From CAWCBH01 sp963793785 (GTDB taxonomy: Bacteria > Actinomycetota > Thermoleophilia > Solirubrobacterales > 70-9), in NCBI GenBank assembly GCA_963793785.1, contig CAWCBH010000003.1, forward strand, positions 1,054,001 to 1,118,000: a DNA stretch of 64,000 nucleotides, in the 5' to 3' direction. Positions 48,356 through 56,096 of the stretch are shown here, piece by piece. Positions within the stretch are counted from its first letter, which is position 1. Every line of letters starts with the position of its first letter. The notes beneath the pieces are model-generated. The model saw only the letters and a list, made by a program, of their open reading frames with translations. It ran no database searches and had not been told where the DNA came from. Position numbers and translations under genes: made by a program.

Positions 48356-49549
48356 TCAGCCCGCAGGCTTGTAGACGCTGACCACGGCGGCACCGCCGAG
48401 TCCGATGTTGTGCTGCAGGCCGACCTCGGCGCCGTCGACCTGGCGCGCGTCGGCCTCACCGCGAAGCTGCCAGGTCATCTCCGAGCACTGCGCGAGGCCG
48501 GTGGCCCCGAGCGGATGACCCTTCGAGATCAGGCCGCCGGACGGGTTGACGACCCAGCGGCCGCCGTAGGTCGTGTCCTCGGCCTCGACAAGCTTGTGCC
48601 CCTCGCCCTCCTCGGCCAGTCCGAGCGCCTCGTAGGTGATCAGCTCGTTGGCGCTGAAGCAGTCGTGCAGCTCGACCACGTCGACGTCGTCAGGTCCGAT
48701 TCCGGCCTCCTCGTAAGCCCTCTCGGCGGCCTTCTTGGACATGTCGTAGCCGACGATCTTGATGCAGTCGGCCTCCTCGTCGAAGGTCGATCCCATGTCG
48801 GTGACCATCGCCTGGCCGACGATCTCGACCGCGCGGGCGCCGAGGTCGTGCTGCTCGACGAACCGCTCCGAGGCGACGATTGCGCAGGCTGACCCGTCGG
48901 AGGTCGGCGAGCACTGCAGCTTGGTCAGCGGCTCGTGGATCATCTTTGCCGCCTTGATCTCGTCCAGCGAGTACTCCTGCTGGAACTGCGCATAGGGGTT
49001 GTTGACCGAGTGCTTGTGGTTCTTCCAGCCGATCCAGGCGAAGTGGTCGGGCTCGGAGCCGTAACGCTCCATGTGGTCGCGCCCGGCGTTGCCGAACATC
49101 TGCGGCGCCGGCGGTGAGGCCTCCGGTTCGCGCAGCTCGAACATCCGCCCCGCGTGCTTGTCGATCGGGTTCGTGCGATCGGTCCACTTGACCCCGAGCG
49201 AGCCCATCTCCATCTTCTCGAAGCCGAGCGCCAGGGCACAATCCGCGAGGCCGCCTTTGACCGCTTGGCGCGCCATGTAGAGGGCCGACGACCCCGTCGA
49301 GCAGTTGTTGTTGACGTTGACGACCGGGATCCCGGTCAGGCCGAGCCCGTAGACGGCCCGCTGGCCGGAAGTCGACTCGCCATAGCAAAAGCCGACGTAG
49401 GCCTGCTCGACCGAGTCGTAGGGAACGGCGGCGTCGGCGAGCGCCTTCTCCCCCGCCTCCTTCGCCCAGTCGGGGTAGTCGCCCTCCTTGGTGCCGGGCT
49501 TGTCGAACTTGGTCATCCCGACCCCGATCACGAAGGTGCGATTGCTCAT
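48356..49549 (-). CDS. SCP2/SCPx-type thiolase (lipid-transfer family)
   Basis: 397 aa. Nucleophile Cys83 in NNNCSTGSSA, HDCFSANEL, and NPSGGLISKGHPLGATG. The C-terminal motif is LQHNIGLGGAAVV in place of the CAGGGQG of ordinary thiolases, which marks the SCP2 subgroup. ATG has GGGAGAG upstream. Confidence 0.92.
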   Translation of the reverse strand: MSNRTFVIGVGMTKFDKPGTKEGDYPDWAKEAGEKALADAAVPYDSVEQAYVGFCYGESTSGQRAVYGLGLTGIPVVNVNNNCSTGSSALYMARQAVKGGLADCALALGFEKMEMGSLGVKWTDRTNPIDKHAGRMFELREPEASPPAPQMFGNAGRDHMERYGSEPDHFAWIGWKNHKHSVNNPYAQFQQEYSLDEIKAAKMIHEPLTKLQCSPTSDGSACAIVASERFVEQHDLGARAVEIVGQAMVTDMGSTFDEEADCIKIVGYDMSKKAAERAYEEAGIGPDDVDVVELHDCFSANELITYEALGLAEEGEGHKLVEAEDTTYGGRWVVNPSGGLISKGHPLGATGLAQCSEMTWQLRGEADARQVDGAEVGLQHNIGLGGAAVVSVYKPAG

Positions 49550-49568
49550 CTGCTCTCCCGGTCACCCG

Positions 49569-49610
49569 CGGGCCCTGAGGCCCGAGTTTGGCTGCGTGGC
49601 CAGGAATCTA
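49569..49610 (-). promoter_or_regulatory. promoter and leader hairpin of the thiolase operon
   Basis: Minus-strand -10 TAGATT (49610-49605), then a leader of about 50 nt with a 6-bp stem CGGGCC/GGCCCG (49569-49584) and an SD before ATG 49549. Unlike most genes here, this one is not leaderless. Confidence 0.4.
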
Positions 49611-49639
49611 GCGTGCGCCCGATCCAGGCGCTCCGAGGC

Positions 49640-50290
49640 TCACCCGAGGTGCGGCATGTGCTCCCAGCCGGCGACCGTGTTGCCCTCGGCCGGGATCGGG
49701 CTCTGCTTCAGGATCCGCGCCAGGTGGACCACGTTGTGGGCCATCCAGGCCGAGGTCTTCTGGGTGTATTCATGACTCTCGCCTCCGGCCTCGATGAACG
49801 ATGGCCCGGGACCGGCGTCGCCGACCCAGTAGGTGTCGGCGTTGGGCGGGATCGCGAAACCGAGGTGGCTGAGGTTGAACAACGTCGTCTCCGCGCAGGC
49901 GTGGGCCCCGTCCTCGTTCCCGGTCACAACCACGCCCCCGACCTTGTTGTACATCGGGTACTGACCGGCGTCGTTGGTCTCCTCGTACGTCCCGTCGAGG
50001 CGCTCGATCACCATCTGGCAGACGCTGTTGCGGACCCCGAACCAGATCGACATCCCCAGGATCAGGATGTCGGCGGCCTTGATCTTCTCCAGTATCTGCG
50101 GCCATTCGTCACCATCGCCCATGTCGGAGACGACGCCGAAGGGAATCTTGTAGTCGACCGGGCGCACCGTCTCGTGAGCGACTCCGAGCTCGTCGAAGTG
50201 CCGGGTGACCATGTCGATCAGGGCCTGCGTGTTCGACTCCGCGGGCGATGGCTTCAGGGTGCAGTTGAGGATGATCGCGGTGGGCTCCAT
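49640..50290 (-). CDS. NADPH-dependent FMN reductase / flavodoxin-fold protein
   Basis: 216 aa. Opens IILNCTLKPSPAESNT, the FMN-phosphate loop, then ADILILGMSIWFGVRNSVCQMVIERLDGTYEE in two pieces, and VVVTGNEDGAHACAETTLFNL. Binds FMN and probably reduces a quinone or small electrophile. Single gene. Confidence 0.9.
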   Translation of the reverse strand: MEPTAIILNCTLKPSPAESNTQALIDMVTRHFDELGVAHETVRPVDYKIPFGVVSDMGDGDEWPQILEKIKAADILILGMSIWFGVRNSVCQMVIERLDGTYEETNDAGQYPMYNKVGGVVVTGNEDGAHACAETTLFNLSHLGFAIPPNADTYWVGDAGPGPSFIEAGGESHEYTQKTSAWMAHNVVHLARILKQSPIPAEGNTVAGWEHMPHLG

Positions 50291-50297
50291 GCCCGCA

Positions 50298-50303
50298 AGT
50301 CTA
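50298..50303 (-). promoter_or_regulatory. -10 hexamer TAGACT
   Basis: Minus-strand TAGACT (50303-50298) ends 7 nt before ATG 50290; same hexamer and gap as at 51401. Confidence 0.5.
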
Positions 50304-50327
50304 GGTTCGACGGCGATCGCTACGCCG

Positions 50328-50333
50328 TACCCT
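50328..50333 (+). promoter_or_regulatory. -10 hexamer TACCCT for ccdA
   Basis: Ends 9 nt before GTG 50343; divergent from the FMN reductase promoter 25 bp away. Confidence 0.45.
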
Positions 50334-50342
50334 TGAAGCTCC

Positions 50343-51101
50343 GTGTTCGCCGCAGTCAGCTCCGATCCGGCGGCAGGAGTCGGGATCCTCGCCGCCCTCG
50401 CGGCGGGAGTCGTCTCCTTCCTGTCGCCATGCGTATTGCCGCTCGTGCCGGGCTACCTCTCGGCGGTGACGGGTGTCTCCCCGAGCGAGCTCGACGACGC
50501 CGGCTGGAGGCGGGTGCTCGGCCCGAGCCTGCTGTTCGTGGCCAGCTTCTCGGCGATATTCATCCTCCTCGGCCTCAGCGCGACCGGGATCGGCTCCGTC
50601 CTCAGCGATAACCGGGAGCTGCTCGAGAAGATCTCGGCGGCGCTGATCATCGCGATGGGCGTGGTCTTCGTCGGCGCCCTGTTCGTACCCCTGCTCAGCC
50701 TTGAGTGGCACGTCGACGCCCTGATGGAGCGGGCCGGCAAGGGCGGGCCCGTCGTCGCCGGCGCCGCCTTTGGTATTGCCTGGACGCCCTGCATCGGCCC
50801 GACCCTCGGCGCGATTCTCTCCGCCGCGGCCCTCTCCGACTCCGCCGCCCGCGGCGCCTTTCTGCTCGCGGTCTATTCGGCCGGCCTTGCGATCCCCTTC
50901 CTGCTCACTGCGCTCGCCTTCTCGCGGATGACCACGGCGTTCGACGTGGTAAAGCGCCACTACCGGTTGATCATGGCGATCGGCGGCGTGATCCTGATCG
51001 CGATGGGGATTCTGATCTGGACCGGTGAATTCTTCCGGCTCAACGTCGAGGTTCAGAGCTGGATGAGCGACCTCGGACTCGACTTCTGGAACGAGGTCTG
51101 A
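50343..51101 (+). CDS. ccdA: cytochrome c biogenesis protein CcdA (DsbD-like)
   Basis: 252 aa, six membrane segments. The two redox cysteines are in LSPCVLPLVPGY (TM1) and AWTPCIGPTLGA (TM4), as in CcdA/DsbD-gamma. Carries electrons from cytosolic thioredoxin to extracytoplasmic thiol proteins. No resA or ccs genes follow. Confidence 0.93.
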   Translation: MFAAVSSDPAAGVGILAALAAGVVSFLSPCVLPLVPGYLSAVTGVSPSELDDAGWRRVLGPSLLFVASFSAIFILLGLSATGIGSVLSDNRELLEKISAALIIAMGVVFVGALFVPLLSLEWHVDALMERAGKGGPVVAGAAFGIAWTPCIGPTLGAILSAAALSDSAARGAFLLAVYSAGLAIPFLLTALAFSRMTTAFDVVKRHYRLIMAIGGVILIAMGILIWTGEFFRLNVEVQSWMSDLGLDFWNEV

Positions 51102-51108
51102 CCCGGCC

Positions 51109-51393
51109 TTAGTTGCGCTCCGGAGCTGCAGGCACCGGCACCTCTAGCGGCTCTCCCACCGCCTCCACCTCTTCCAGGCCCGAACCGTCGACGTCGCGTG
51201 AGCAGACGATCCGGAATCTGCCCGTGCCCAGCTCGGGATCGGCGACGATCGGCAGGCCGCGGATCTGCTCCCATCCAAGCCGCTCGACCTCGAAGGGATT
51301 CATCCGCACCTCGGCTGCCGGATAGGGGCAACTCTCGTTGTGCTGGTCGATCGCTCTGGAGATCGCCTCGAGGTTCTTGGCCTCGGCGCTCAC
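51109..51393 (-). CDS. hypothetical protein, 94 aa
   Basis: GTG 51393 chosen because TAGACT ends 7 nt before it; the open frame upstream is dinB shadow. Sequence has a conserved look (RMNPFEVERLGWEQIRGLPIV, then GTGRFRIVC), two cysteines, no membrane segment. Not a family I can name. Divergent from dinB and convergent with ccdA. Confidence 0.65.
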   Translation of the reverse strand: MSAEAKNLEAISRAIDQHNESCPYPAAEVRMNPFEVERLGWEQIRGLPIVADPELGTGRFRIVCSRDVDGSGLEEVEAVGEPLEVPVPAAPERN

Positions 51394-51400
51394 GGGCCGA

Positions 51401-51406
51401 AGTCTA
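51401..51406 (-). promoter_or_regulatory. -10 hexamer TAGACT
   Basis: Minus-strand TAGACT (51406-51401), 7 nt before GTG 51393. Pairs divergently with the dinB -10 at 51433. Confidence 0.45.
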
Positions 51407-51432
51407 AGCCCGGCGGCGTCTCCCCTCCCCCC

Positions 51433-51438
51433 TACGCT
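51433..51438 (+). promoter_or_regulatory. -10 hexamer TACGCT for dinB
   Basis: Ends 6 nt before GTG 51445. No LexA-like palindrome seen beside it. Confidence 0.45.
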
Positions 51439-51444
51439 CCGACC

Positions 51445-52512
51445 GTGAGCCGGATCATCGCCCACCTGGACATGGACGCCTTCTATGCCTCGGTGGAGCT
51501 GCGCCGGCGCCCGGAGCTGCGCGGCAAGCCGGTTGTCGTCTGCGGATCCGGACCGCGGGCGGTGGTGACGACGGCCAGCTACGAGGCCCGCAAGCTCGCC
51601 GGCATCCATTCGGCGATGCCCGCGGCAACTGCCCGCCGGCGCCTGCCGAACGCGATCTTCGTCCACCCCGACTTCGCGGCTTATCGCGAGGCTTCGCAGC
51701 AGGTGATGGAGATCGTCCGCGCCAATGCCGAGCGGGTCGAGGTGGTCGGGCTGGACGAGGCCTACATCGACCTGACGGGGCTGTTCTCGCCCAAGGCGCT
51801 GACCCGCCGAATCGCGAGTGCGATCCGCGAACAGGCCGGCCTCACATGCTCGATCGGCCTCTCCGAGAGCAGACTGCTGGCCAAGATCGCCAGCGAGCTT
51901 GCCAAGCCGGCGGGGCTGGTTCGCCTCAGCCGCGAGGAAGCGCTGGAGCGCTTTGCCACTTCTTCCCCCGGGTTGATCCCCGGCATCGGCCCGAAGACGG
52001 TCGAGCGGCTGGCGCGGCTGGGTATCGTCAGCCTGGCCGAGCTGCGCTCGCGGCCCGAGGCCGAGCTGACCGAGGCCTTCGGGCCCCGCGCCGGCTCCTG
52101 GCTTCGGCGGCGGGCGGCGTTCGAGGACGAGAGCCCGGTCACCTGCGTTCGCGAGACGAAGTCGCAGTCGGTCGAGACCACATTCGACGCCGACGTCTCC
52201 GAACCGGCCCAGATGCAGCGTTCGATCGCAGCGCAGGCCGAGGAGCTGTCGCGCCGGCTGCGCTCCCGGGAGCTGCGGGGGCGCACGATCGGCATCAAGG
52301 TGCGCCTCGACGACTGGACGACGGTGACCCGCGCTCGCACCCTCGAAGACCCGACCAACGACGCGATCGACATCGAGGCCGTGGCCCAGGAGCTGCTGCG
52401 CGCCTACTCCCCTCCGCGGCCGGTACGGCTGCTGGGCGTCCGCGTCGCCGGCTTCGCGGCCTCCCCGGCCGCCGCCGCCGAGCCCCAGCTGGCGCTGGAG
52501 CTCGGCAGCTAG
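51445..52512 (+). CDS. dinB: DNA polymerase IV
   Basis: Y-family translesion polymerase. 355 aa from GTG 51445 (MSRIIAHLDMDAFYASVE); the upstream open frame is noncoding. Catalytic acidic motifs DMDAFYASVE and GLDEAYIDLT, the HhH region (IPGIGPKTVERLARLGI) and a little-finger domain. The C-terminus QLALEL resembles a beta-clamp binding motif. Confidence 0.95.
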   Translation: MSRIIAHLDMDAFYASVELRRRPELRGKPVVVCGSGPRAVVTTASYEARKLAGIHSAMPAATARRRLPNAIFVHPDFAAYREASQQVMEIVRANAERVEVVGLDEAYIDLTGLFSPKALTRRIASAIREQAGLTCSIGLSESRLLAKIASELAKPAGLVRLSREEALERFATSSPGLIPGIGPKTVERLARLGIVSLAELRSRPEAELTEAFGPRAGSWLRRRAAFEDESPVTCVRETKSQSVETTFDADVSEPAQMQRSIAAQAEELSRRLRSRELRGRTIGIKVRLDDWTTVTRARTLEDPTNDAIDIEAVAQELLRAYSPPRPVRLLGVRVAGFAASPAAAAEPQLALELGS

Positions 52513-52525
52513 TGCGGCGGCGCGA

Positions 52526-53437
52526 TCAGCGGTTGGTCAGCACCGACCCGGTGTCGGGGAAGCCAAGCCGCTGCTTGGTGGCCTCGGTGAGGTCGTACTC
52601 GCGCCCGGCCGCGTAGGGGCCCCGGTCGATCACCGGCACCGTGACGCTGCGGCCGCGATAGCGGAGCTTGACCTTCGTCCCGCAGGGGAGCGACTTGTTG
52701 GCAACTCCCAGCATCCCCGGCGTCAGCGTCTGACCGCAGGCGGTGGTGTTGCCGTAGAAGCCGGGCCCGTACCAGGACGCGGCGGCATAGCGGTAGGCGG
52801 TGACGCGACGGATGACGCTGCGGCTGCTCTTCGCCAGCCGGTTGGCGCCGACGTAGGCGCGCACCCGGTAGGTCCCGGTCGTATCGGGCTTCCAGCGCAG
52901 CGCGAAGCGCCCGTCAGCGGAGCTTTGCTTGCGCAGCACCTCGCCGCCGGGCCCCCTGACGACCAGCTTCACCTTGCGCTCGCCTCCCGGCCTGATCCGG
53001 CCGTTCAGCCGTACGCCGTTGCCGAGCACGAGGTGATGCTTGGCGATGTGAAACGCGGTCCGCGATCGGACCGCGATCGAGTCCGGCAGCGAGGCCTGGC
53101 CCCGGGCGGGGACCGCCCGCAGGGCGCCGCTCCGCAGGGCGCGAGCCTTGGAGCTGTAGTTGCCGCGCCTGTCGGTGTGAATCTCTCGCAGCAGCCTCCA
53201 GCCCTTGGCGCCGGCGGGCCGGAACTTGAGTCTCACCTTCATCCCTCGGTTGCCGGGGACGGTGCCGGCGATCTTGAAGCGCTCGCCGAATGCGAGCGTC
53301 CGCTCGGTCGCGGACAGGCGAGTCGCCCGGGATGGGCTCTCGGCTGCGAATGCGATGCTGGTTGTGGTGGCGGCGGCCGCGACCGGCAGCAATGCCCAGG
53401 CCATGGCGCGCCTCCGTCGAAGGCGGAAACGCCTCAC
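52526..53437 (-). CDS. RlpA-like double-psi beta-barrel secreted protein
   Basis: 303 aa from GTG 53437, which gives an Arg-rich n-region before the hydrophobic signal peptide (AMAWALLPVAAAATTTS). ATG 53404 has a better ribosome-binding site (GGAGG, 6 nt) but leaves no basic n-region; either may be used. A central beta-sandwich pair (about 35-200) precedes an RlpA/expansin-like barrel (ASWYGPGFYGNTTACGQTL, VIDRGPYAAGREYDLTEAT). Probable wall-acting enzyme or binder. Preceded by a c-di-AMP riboswitch. Confidence 0.9.
   Translation of the reverse strand: MRRFRLRRRRAMAWALLPVAAAATTTSIAFAAESPSRATRLSATERTLAFGERFKIAGTVPGNRGMKVRLKFRPAGAKGWRLLREIHTDRRGNYSSKARALRSGALRAVPARGQASLPDSIAVRSRTAFHIAKHHLVLGNGVRLNGRIRPGGERKVKLVVRGPGGEVLRKQSSADGRFALRWKPDTTGTYRVRAYVGANRLAKSSRSVIRRVTAYRYAAASWYGPGFYGNTTACGQTLTPGMLGVANKSLPCGTKVKLRYRGRSVTVPVIDRGPYAAGREYDLTEATKQRLGFPDTGSVLTNR
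53402..53434 (-). promoter_or_regulatory. possible SD-switching hairpins before rlpA ATG
   Basis: On the minus strand CGCCT (53425-53421) can pair with AGGCG upstream (53434-53430, loop TTTC) or with AGGCG downstream (53413-53409), which overlaps the GGAGG ribosome-binding site (53415-53411) for ATG 53404. The two pairings are mutually exclusive. Confidence 0.35.
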
Positions 53438-53446
53438 GGTGAATCA

Positions 53447-53611
53447 CTCGCTTTCTCTGCTGCCTGCGGAGTTAGCTGTCGGGCTCGCGATGCCGGCGTC
53501 GGTGCCTGGCTTCGCTAAGAACGGATCACCGTTCGATTCGCCCCTGCCGCACTGGCTGTCCTGCGGCGCTGGTTCCCCCGCTCGCCCCGCGCTCGCGGGA
53601 CGACTCGGCAG
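53447..53611 (-). promoter_or_regulatory. c-di-AMP riboswitch (ydaO-yuaA class)
   Basis: Minus-strand leader with the conserved blocks in order: GGGGGAACC (53579-53571), GGGGCGAATC (53544-53535) and CGACAGCTAACTCCGCAGGC (53481-53462). CTGCC (53611-53607) can close P1 with GGCAG (53464-53460). Members of this class sit upstream of wall-hydrolase genes such as rpf in Actinobacteria, matching the RlpA-like gene here. The minus-strand TACCTT at 53648-53643 is a possible -10. Confidence 0.9.
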
Positions 53612-53669
53612 ATCGTTTGACCGTACGTCTGTTCGATCGGCGAAGGTAGGGGGCGCCGCAGCGGCCTTG

Positions 53670-53685
53670 TGTGATCCCGGTCACG
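53670..53685. promoter_or_regulatory. CRP/GlxR-like palindrome
   Basis: TGTGATCCCGGTCACG: half-sites TGTGA and TCACG with a 6-bp spacer, one base from the CRP consensus TGTGA-N6-TCACA. Lies between the riboswitch-controlled gene and the wax-ester synthase gene, about 100 bp from the latter's start. GTTGCA/TGCAAC (53685-53702) adjoins it. Confidence 0.5.
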
Positions 53686-53706
53686 TTGCATGGTCCTGCA
53701 ACCGAT

Positions 53707-53750
53707 GCGCCAAACGGCTTTGCAAAGCCGAATATCGGGCCGTTTTGCGC
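53707..53750. promoter_or_regulatory. nested palindromes upstream of wax-ester synthase
   Basis: CGGCTTTGCAAAGCCG (53715-53730) is a perfect 16-bp palindrome. Around it GCGCCAAACGGC (53707-53718) and GCCGTTTTGCGC (53739-53750) form an inverted repeat with one mismatch. Likely operator; no regulator gene is adjacent. Confidence 0.5.
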
Positions 53751-53778
53751 CTCTCGGCGACTATGCGAAGATGCCGCT

Positions 53779-55287
53779 GTGCGAGAGGACCGGTTGAGCG
53801 GGCTCGACTCCTCGTTCCTGCATCTGGAGCGTTCCGGGGCGCACATGCACGTCGCCTCGACCTCGCTCTTCGAGGGGCCTGCCCCCACCCACGAGGAGTT
53901 CCGCGAGCACATCGCCTCGCGCCTGCACCTGGTCCCGCGCTTCCGCCAGAAGCTCCGCTTCGTTCCCTTCGGCCAGGGCAGGCCGGTGTGGGTCGACGAC
54001 CCTCACCTCAACCTCTCCTACCACGTGCGCCAGACCGCCCTGCCGCCCCCAGGATCCGAGGAGCAGCTGCGGACCCTTGCGGCTCGAGTCTTCTCGCAGC
54101 AGCTCGATCGCTCGAAGCCGCTCTGGGAGCTGTGGCTGGTCGAAGGCGTGGAGGGGGGCCGCTTTGCGATCGTCGGCAAGAGCCACCACGCGCTGGTCGA
54201 CGGGGTCTCGGGAGTCGACATAACCACCGTCCTCTTCGACGCCGCCCGCGAGCCTGAGGTTCCCCCCGATCCGGGCACCGAGTGGCTGCCGCGGCCGGAG
54301 CCCAGCAGCGTGAAGCTGCTCGGCGAGGCGCTGCTGGAGCGGGCGACGAGCCCGCGTGAGATCGTGCGCGGCGCCCGGGCGACGCTCCGCGGGCCCCGCC
54401 AGGTCGTCAGCCAGCTCGGCGGCGGCGTCTCGGCGGCGAGCAAGATGATCGGCGCCGGAATGTCGGCCCCCTCGTCTCCGTTCAACGTCGAGATCGGGCC
54501 GCATCGGCGCTTCGCCTTCGTGCGCGCCGACATCGACGAGGTGAAGCGGGTCAAGAACGAGCACGGAGGGACGGTCAACGACGTCGTTCTCTCGGTGGTC
54601 ACCGGCGCCCTCGGCAACTACCTGCGCGCTCGCGGGCGCGACACCGCCGACCTCGAGCTGCGGGCGATGGTCCCGGTCAGCGTCCGGGCGGAGACCGAGC
54701 AGGGCGCGCTCGGCAACCGCGTCGCGGCGATGATGGCGCCGCTGCCGGTCTGGTGCGAGGACCCGGTCGAGCGGCTGCGCCTGCTGACCGCCGCGATGGG
54801 AGACCTGAAGGGCTCCAACCAGGCCGTCGGGGCCCAGCTCCTCACCCAGCTGACCGATTTCGCGCCGCCGACGATCGCCGCCCAGGCGGCCCGGCTGCAG
54901 CCTCGACAGCGCTTCTTCAACCTCGTCGTCACCAACGTGCCCGGCCCGCAGTTCCCGCTCTACGTGCTCGGGCGCGAGATGGAGGCGATGTACCCGATGG
55001 TGCCGCTGGCCCAGCGCCAGGCGCTCTGCGTGGGGATCTTCTCCTACAACGGCCAGCTCAACTTCGGCCTGATCGGCGATTACGACGCGATGGCCGACCT
55101 GGAGAGCTTCGGGCTCGACCTCGAGGCGGCCATGGAGGAGCTGTCCGCGGCGACGCCGAAGCCGAAACGGCGCGGTCGCGCCAAGGCCAAGCCGGCAGCC
55201 AAGAAGGCGTCGCCGCGCAAAGCGGCGGCCAAGACGGCGAGCCGCCGCAAGAGCCCCGCGCGCGCAGCCTCGCGCTCCGGCTCCTAG
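53779..55287 (+). CDS. wax ester synthase / diacylglycerol acyltransferase with basic tail
   Basis: 502 aa from GTG 53779. Condensation-like acyltransferase fold with HHALVDG at residues 136-142 (catalytic HHxxxDG), PLWELWL, and the C-terminal NVPGP and NGQLNFGL motifs of WS/DGAT (Tgs) proteins. Makes wax esters or triacylglycerol from acyl-CoA. The last 45 or so residues are a Lys/Ala/Arg tail with KAAAK and RRKSPAR words, like histone H1 or mycobacterial HupB tails; this is unusual for the family. Palindromes upstream suggest regulation. Confidence 0.92.
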   Translation: MREDRLSGLDSSFLHLERSGAHMHVASTSLFEGPAPTHEEFREHIASRLHLVPRFRQKLRFVPFGQGRPVWVDDPHLNLSYHVRQTALPPPGSEEQLRTLAARVFSQQLDRSKPLWELWLVEGVEGGRFAIVGKSHHALVDGVSGVDITTVLFDAAREPEVPPDPGTEWLPRPEPSSVKLLGEALLERATSPREIVRGARATLRGPRQVVSQLGGGVSAASKMIGAGMSAPSSPFNVEIGPHRRFAFVRADIDEVKRVKNEHGGTVNDVVLSVVTGALGNYLRARGRDTADLELRAMVPVSVRAETEQGALGNRVAAMMAPLPVWCEDPVERLRLLTAAMGDLKGSNQAVGAQLLTQLTDFAPPTIAAQAARLQPRQRFFNLVVTNVPGPQFPLYVLGREMEAMYPMVPLAQRQALCVGIFSYNGQLNFGLIGDYDAMADLESFGLDLEAAMEELSAATPKPKRRGRAKAKPAAKKASPRKAAAKTASRRKSPARAASRSGS

Positions 55288-55913
55288 CCGCCCGGCGCCC
55301 GCCGCCATCGCCGCAGCGCCAGATCGGGCGCCAGGCGCAGCAGCTCGCCGAGCTCGTCTTCACGCTCGCGATCGAACGCGGAGCCCGAGGCGGGGTCTGC
55401 GAGTCCAGGGTGGACCATCCATTCGGTCCAGCCCTCGGCCGGCTCTCCCCCGCCCTCGACGTGGGCGATCTCGATCGGCACCAGCGCCTCGGTCGGCTCG
55501 ACTCGGCCGATCAGCCGGTCCGGGGTCGGGATCCCCGCTGCCCGCAACCGGTCCCGATGCGCGTCGTCGACTGAGCGCACCCGTACGCCGAGGCCTGCGG
55601 CAAGCCGGACGATCTCGTCGTGGTGGATCGGGTTCGCATGCCGGTGGTGATGGCCGTCGAGGAAGGCCGGCGGGCGCTGAAACAAGTCCTCGAATCGGCG
55701 CAGCTGACCCTGCACCGGATCGTCCCCCGCGACGGCCTCCGCGAGCTCCAGGTGCAGGCCGATCTCGACGCCGGCCTGGGCGAGCGGCCCGGGTTCGCAC
55801 CCCGCTCGCCGCACCATCGCCCCGACCGCGTCGATCGCACCGGCGTGCGCGGCGGCGAGGATGCCCTCGTCGTAGCGGCGCGAGTACCCATAGTCGTCGG
55901 CGGTGATCGTCAG
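55284..55913 (-). CDS. ChbG/YdjC-family deacetylase-like protein
   Basis: 209 aa if started at CTG 55913, where the family homology begins (LTITADDYGYS). Metal-site residues: ADDYG, GLHLELAE and DGHHHRHANP. The family removes acetyl from chitooligosaccharides or related glycans. No ATG, GTG or TTG lies in frame near the homology start; the nearest is GTG 56042, adding 43 residues of unlikely sequence. Shares the CTAG stop tetramer with the wax-ester synthase. Confidence 0.8.
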   Translation of the reverse strand: MTITADDYGYSRRYDEGILAAAHAGAIDAVGAMVRRAGCEPGPLAQAGVEIGLHLELAEAVAGDDPVQGQLRRFEDLFQRPPAFLDGHHHRHANPIHHDEIVRLAAGLGVRVRSVDDAHRDRLRAAGIPTPDRLIGRVEPTEALVPIEIAHVEGGGEPAEGWTEWMVHPGLADPASGSAFDREREDELGELLRLAPDLALRRWRRAPGG

Positions 55914-56096
55914 GCGCGCAGGCCACGATTCGCCGAGATGATCGCCGAGCCCGCTTCGCCGCGCCGCCCGGCTCAGTACGATTCCGGGCTGCCAGGGGTG
56001 GGGCGCCCTGATGCCACTGTTGGCTGCGCCCCATGGCCCCACTTTGAACAGACGAGTTTTGGGCCGCCGCGGGCGGCACGGAAAGGAATCGAGTTG

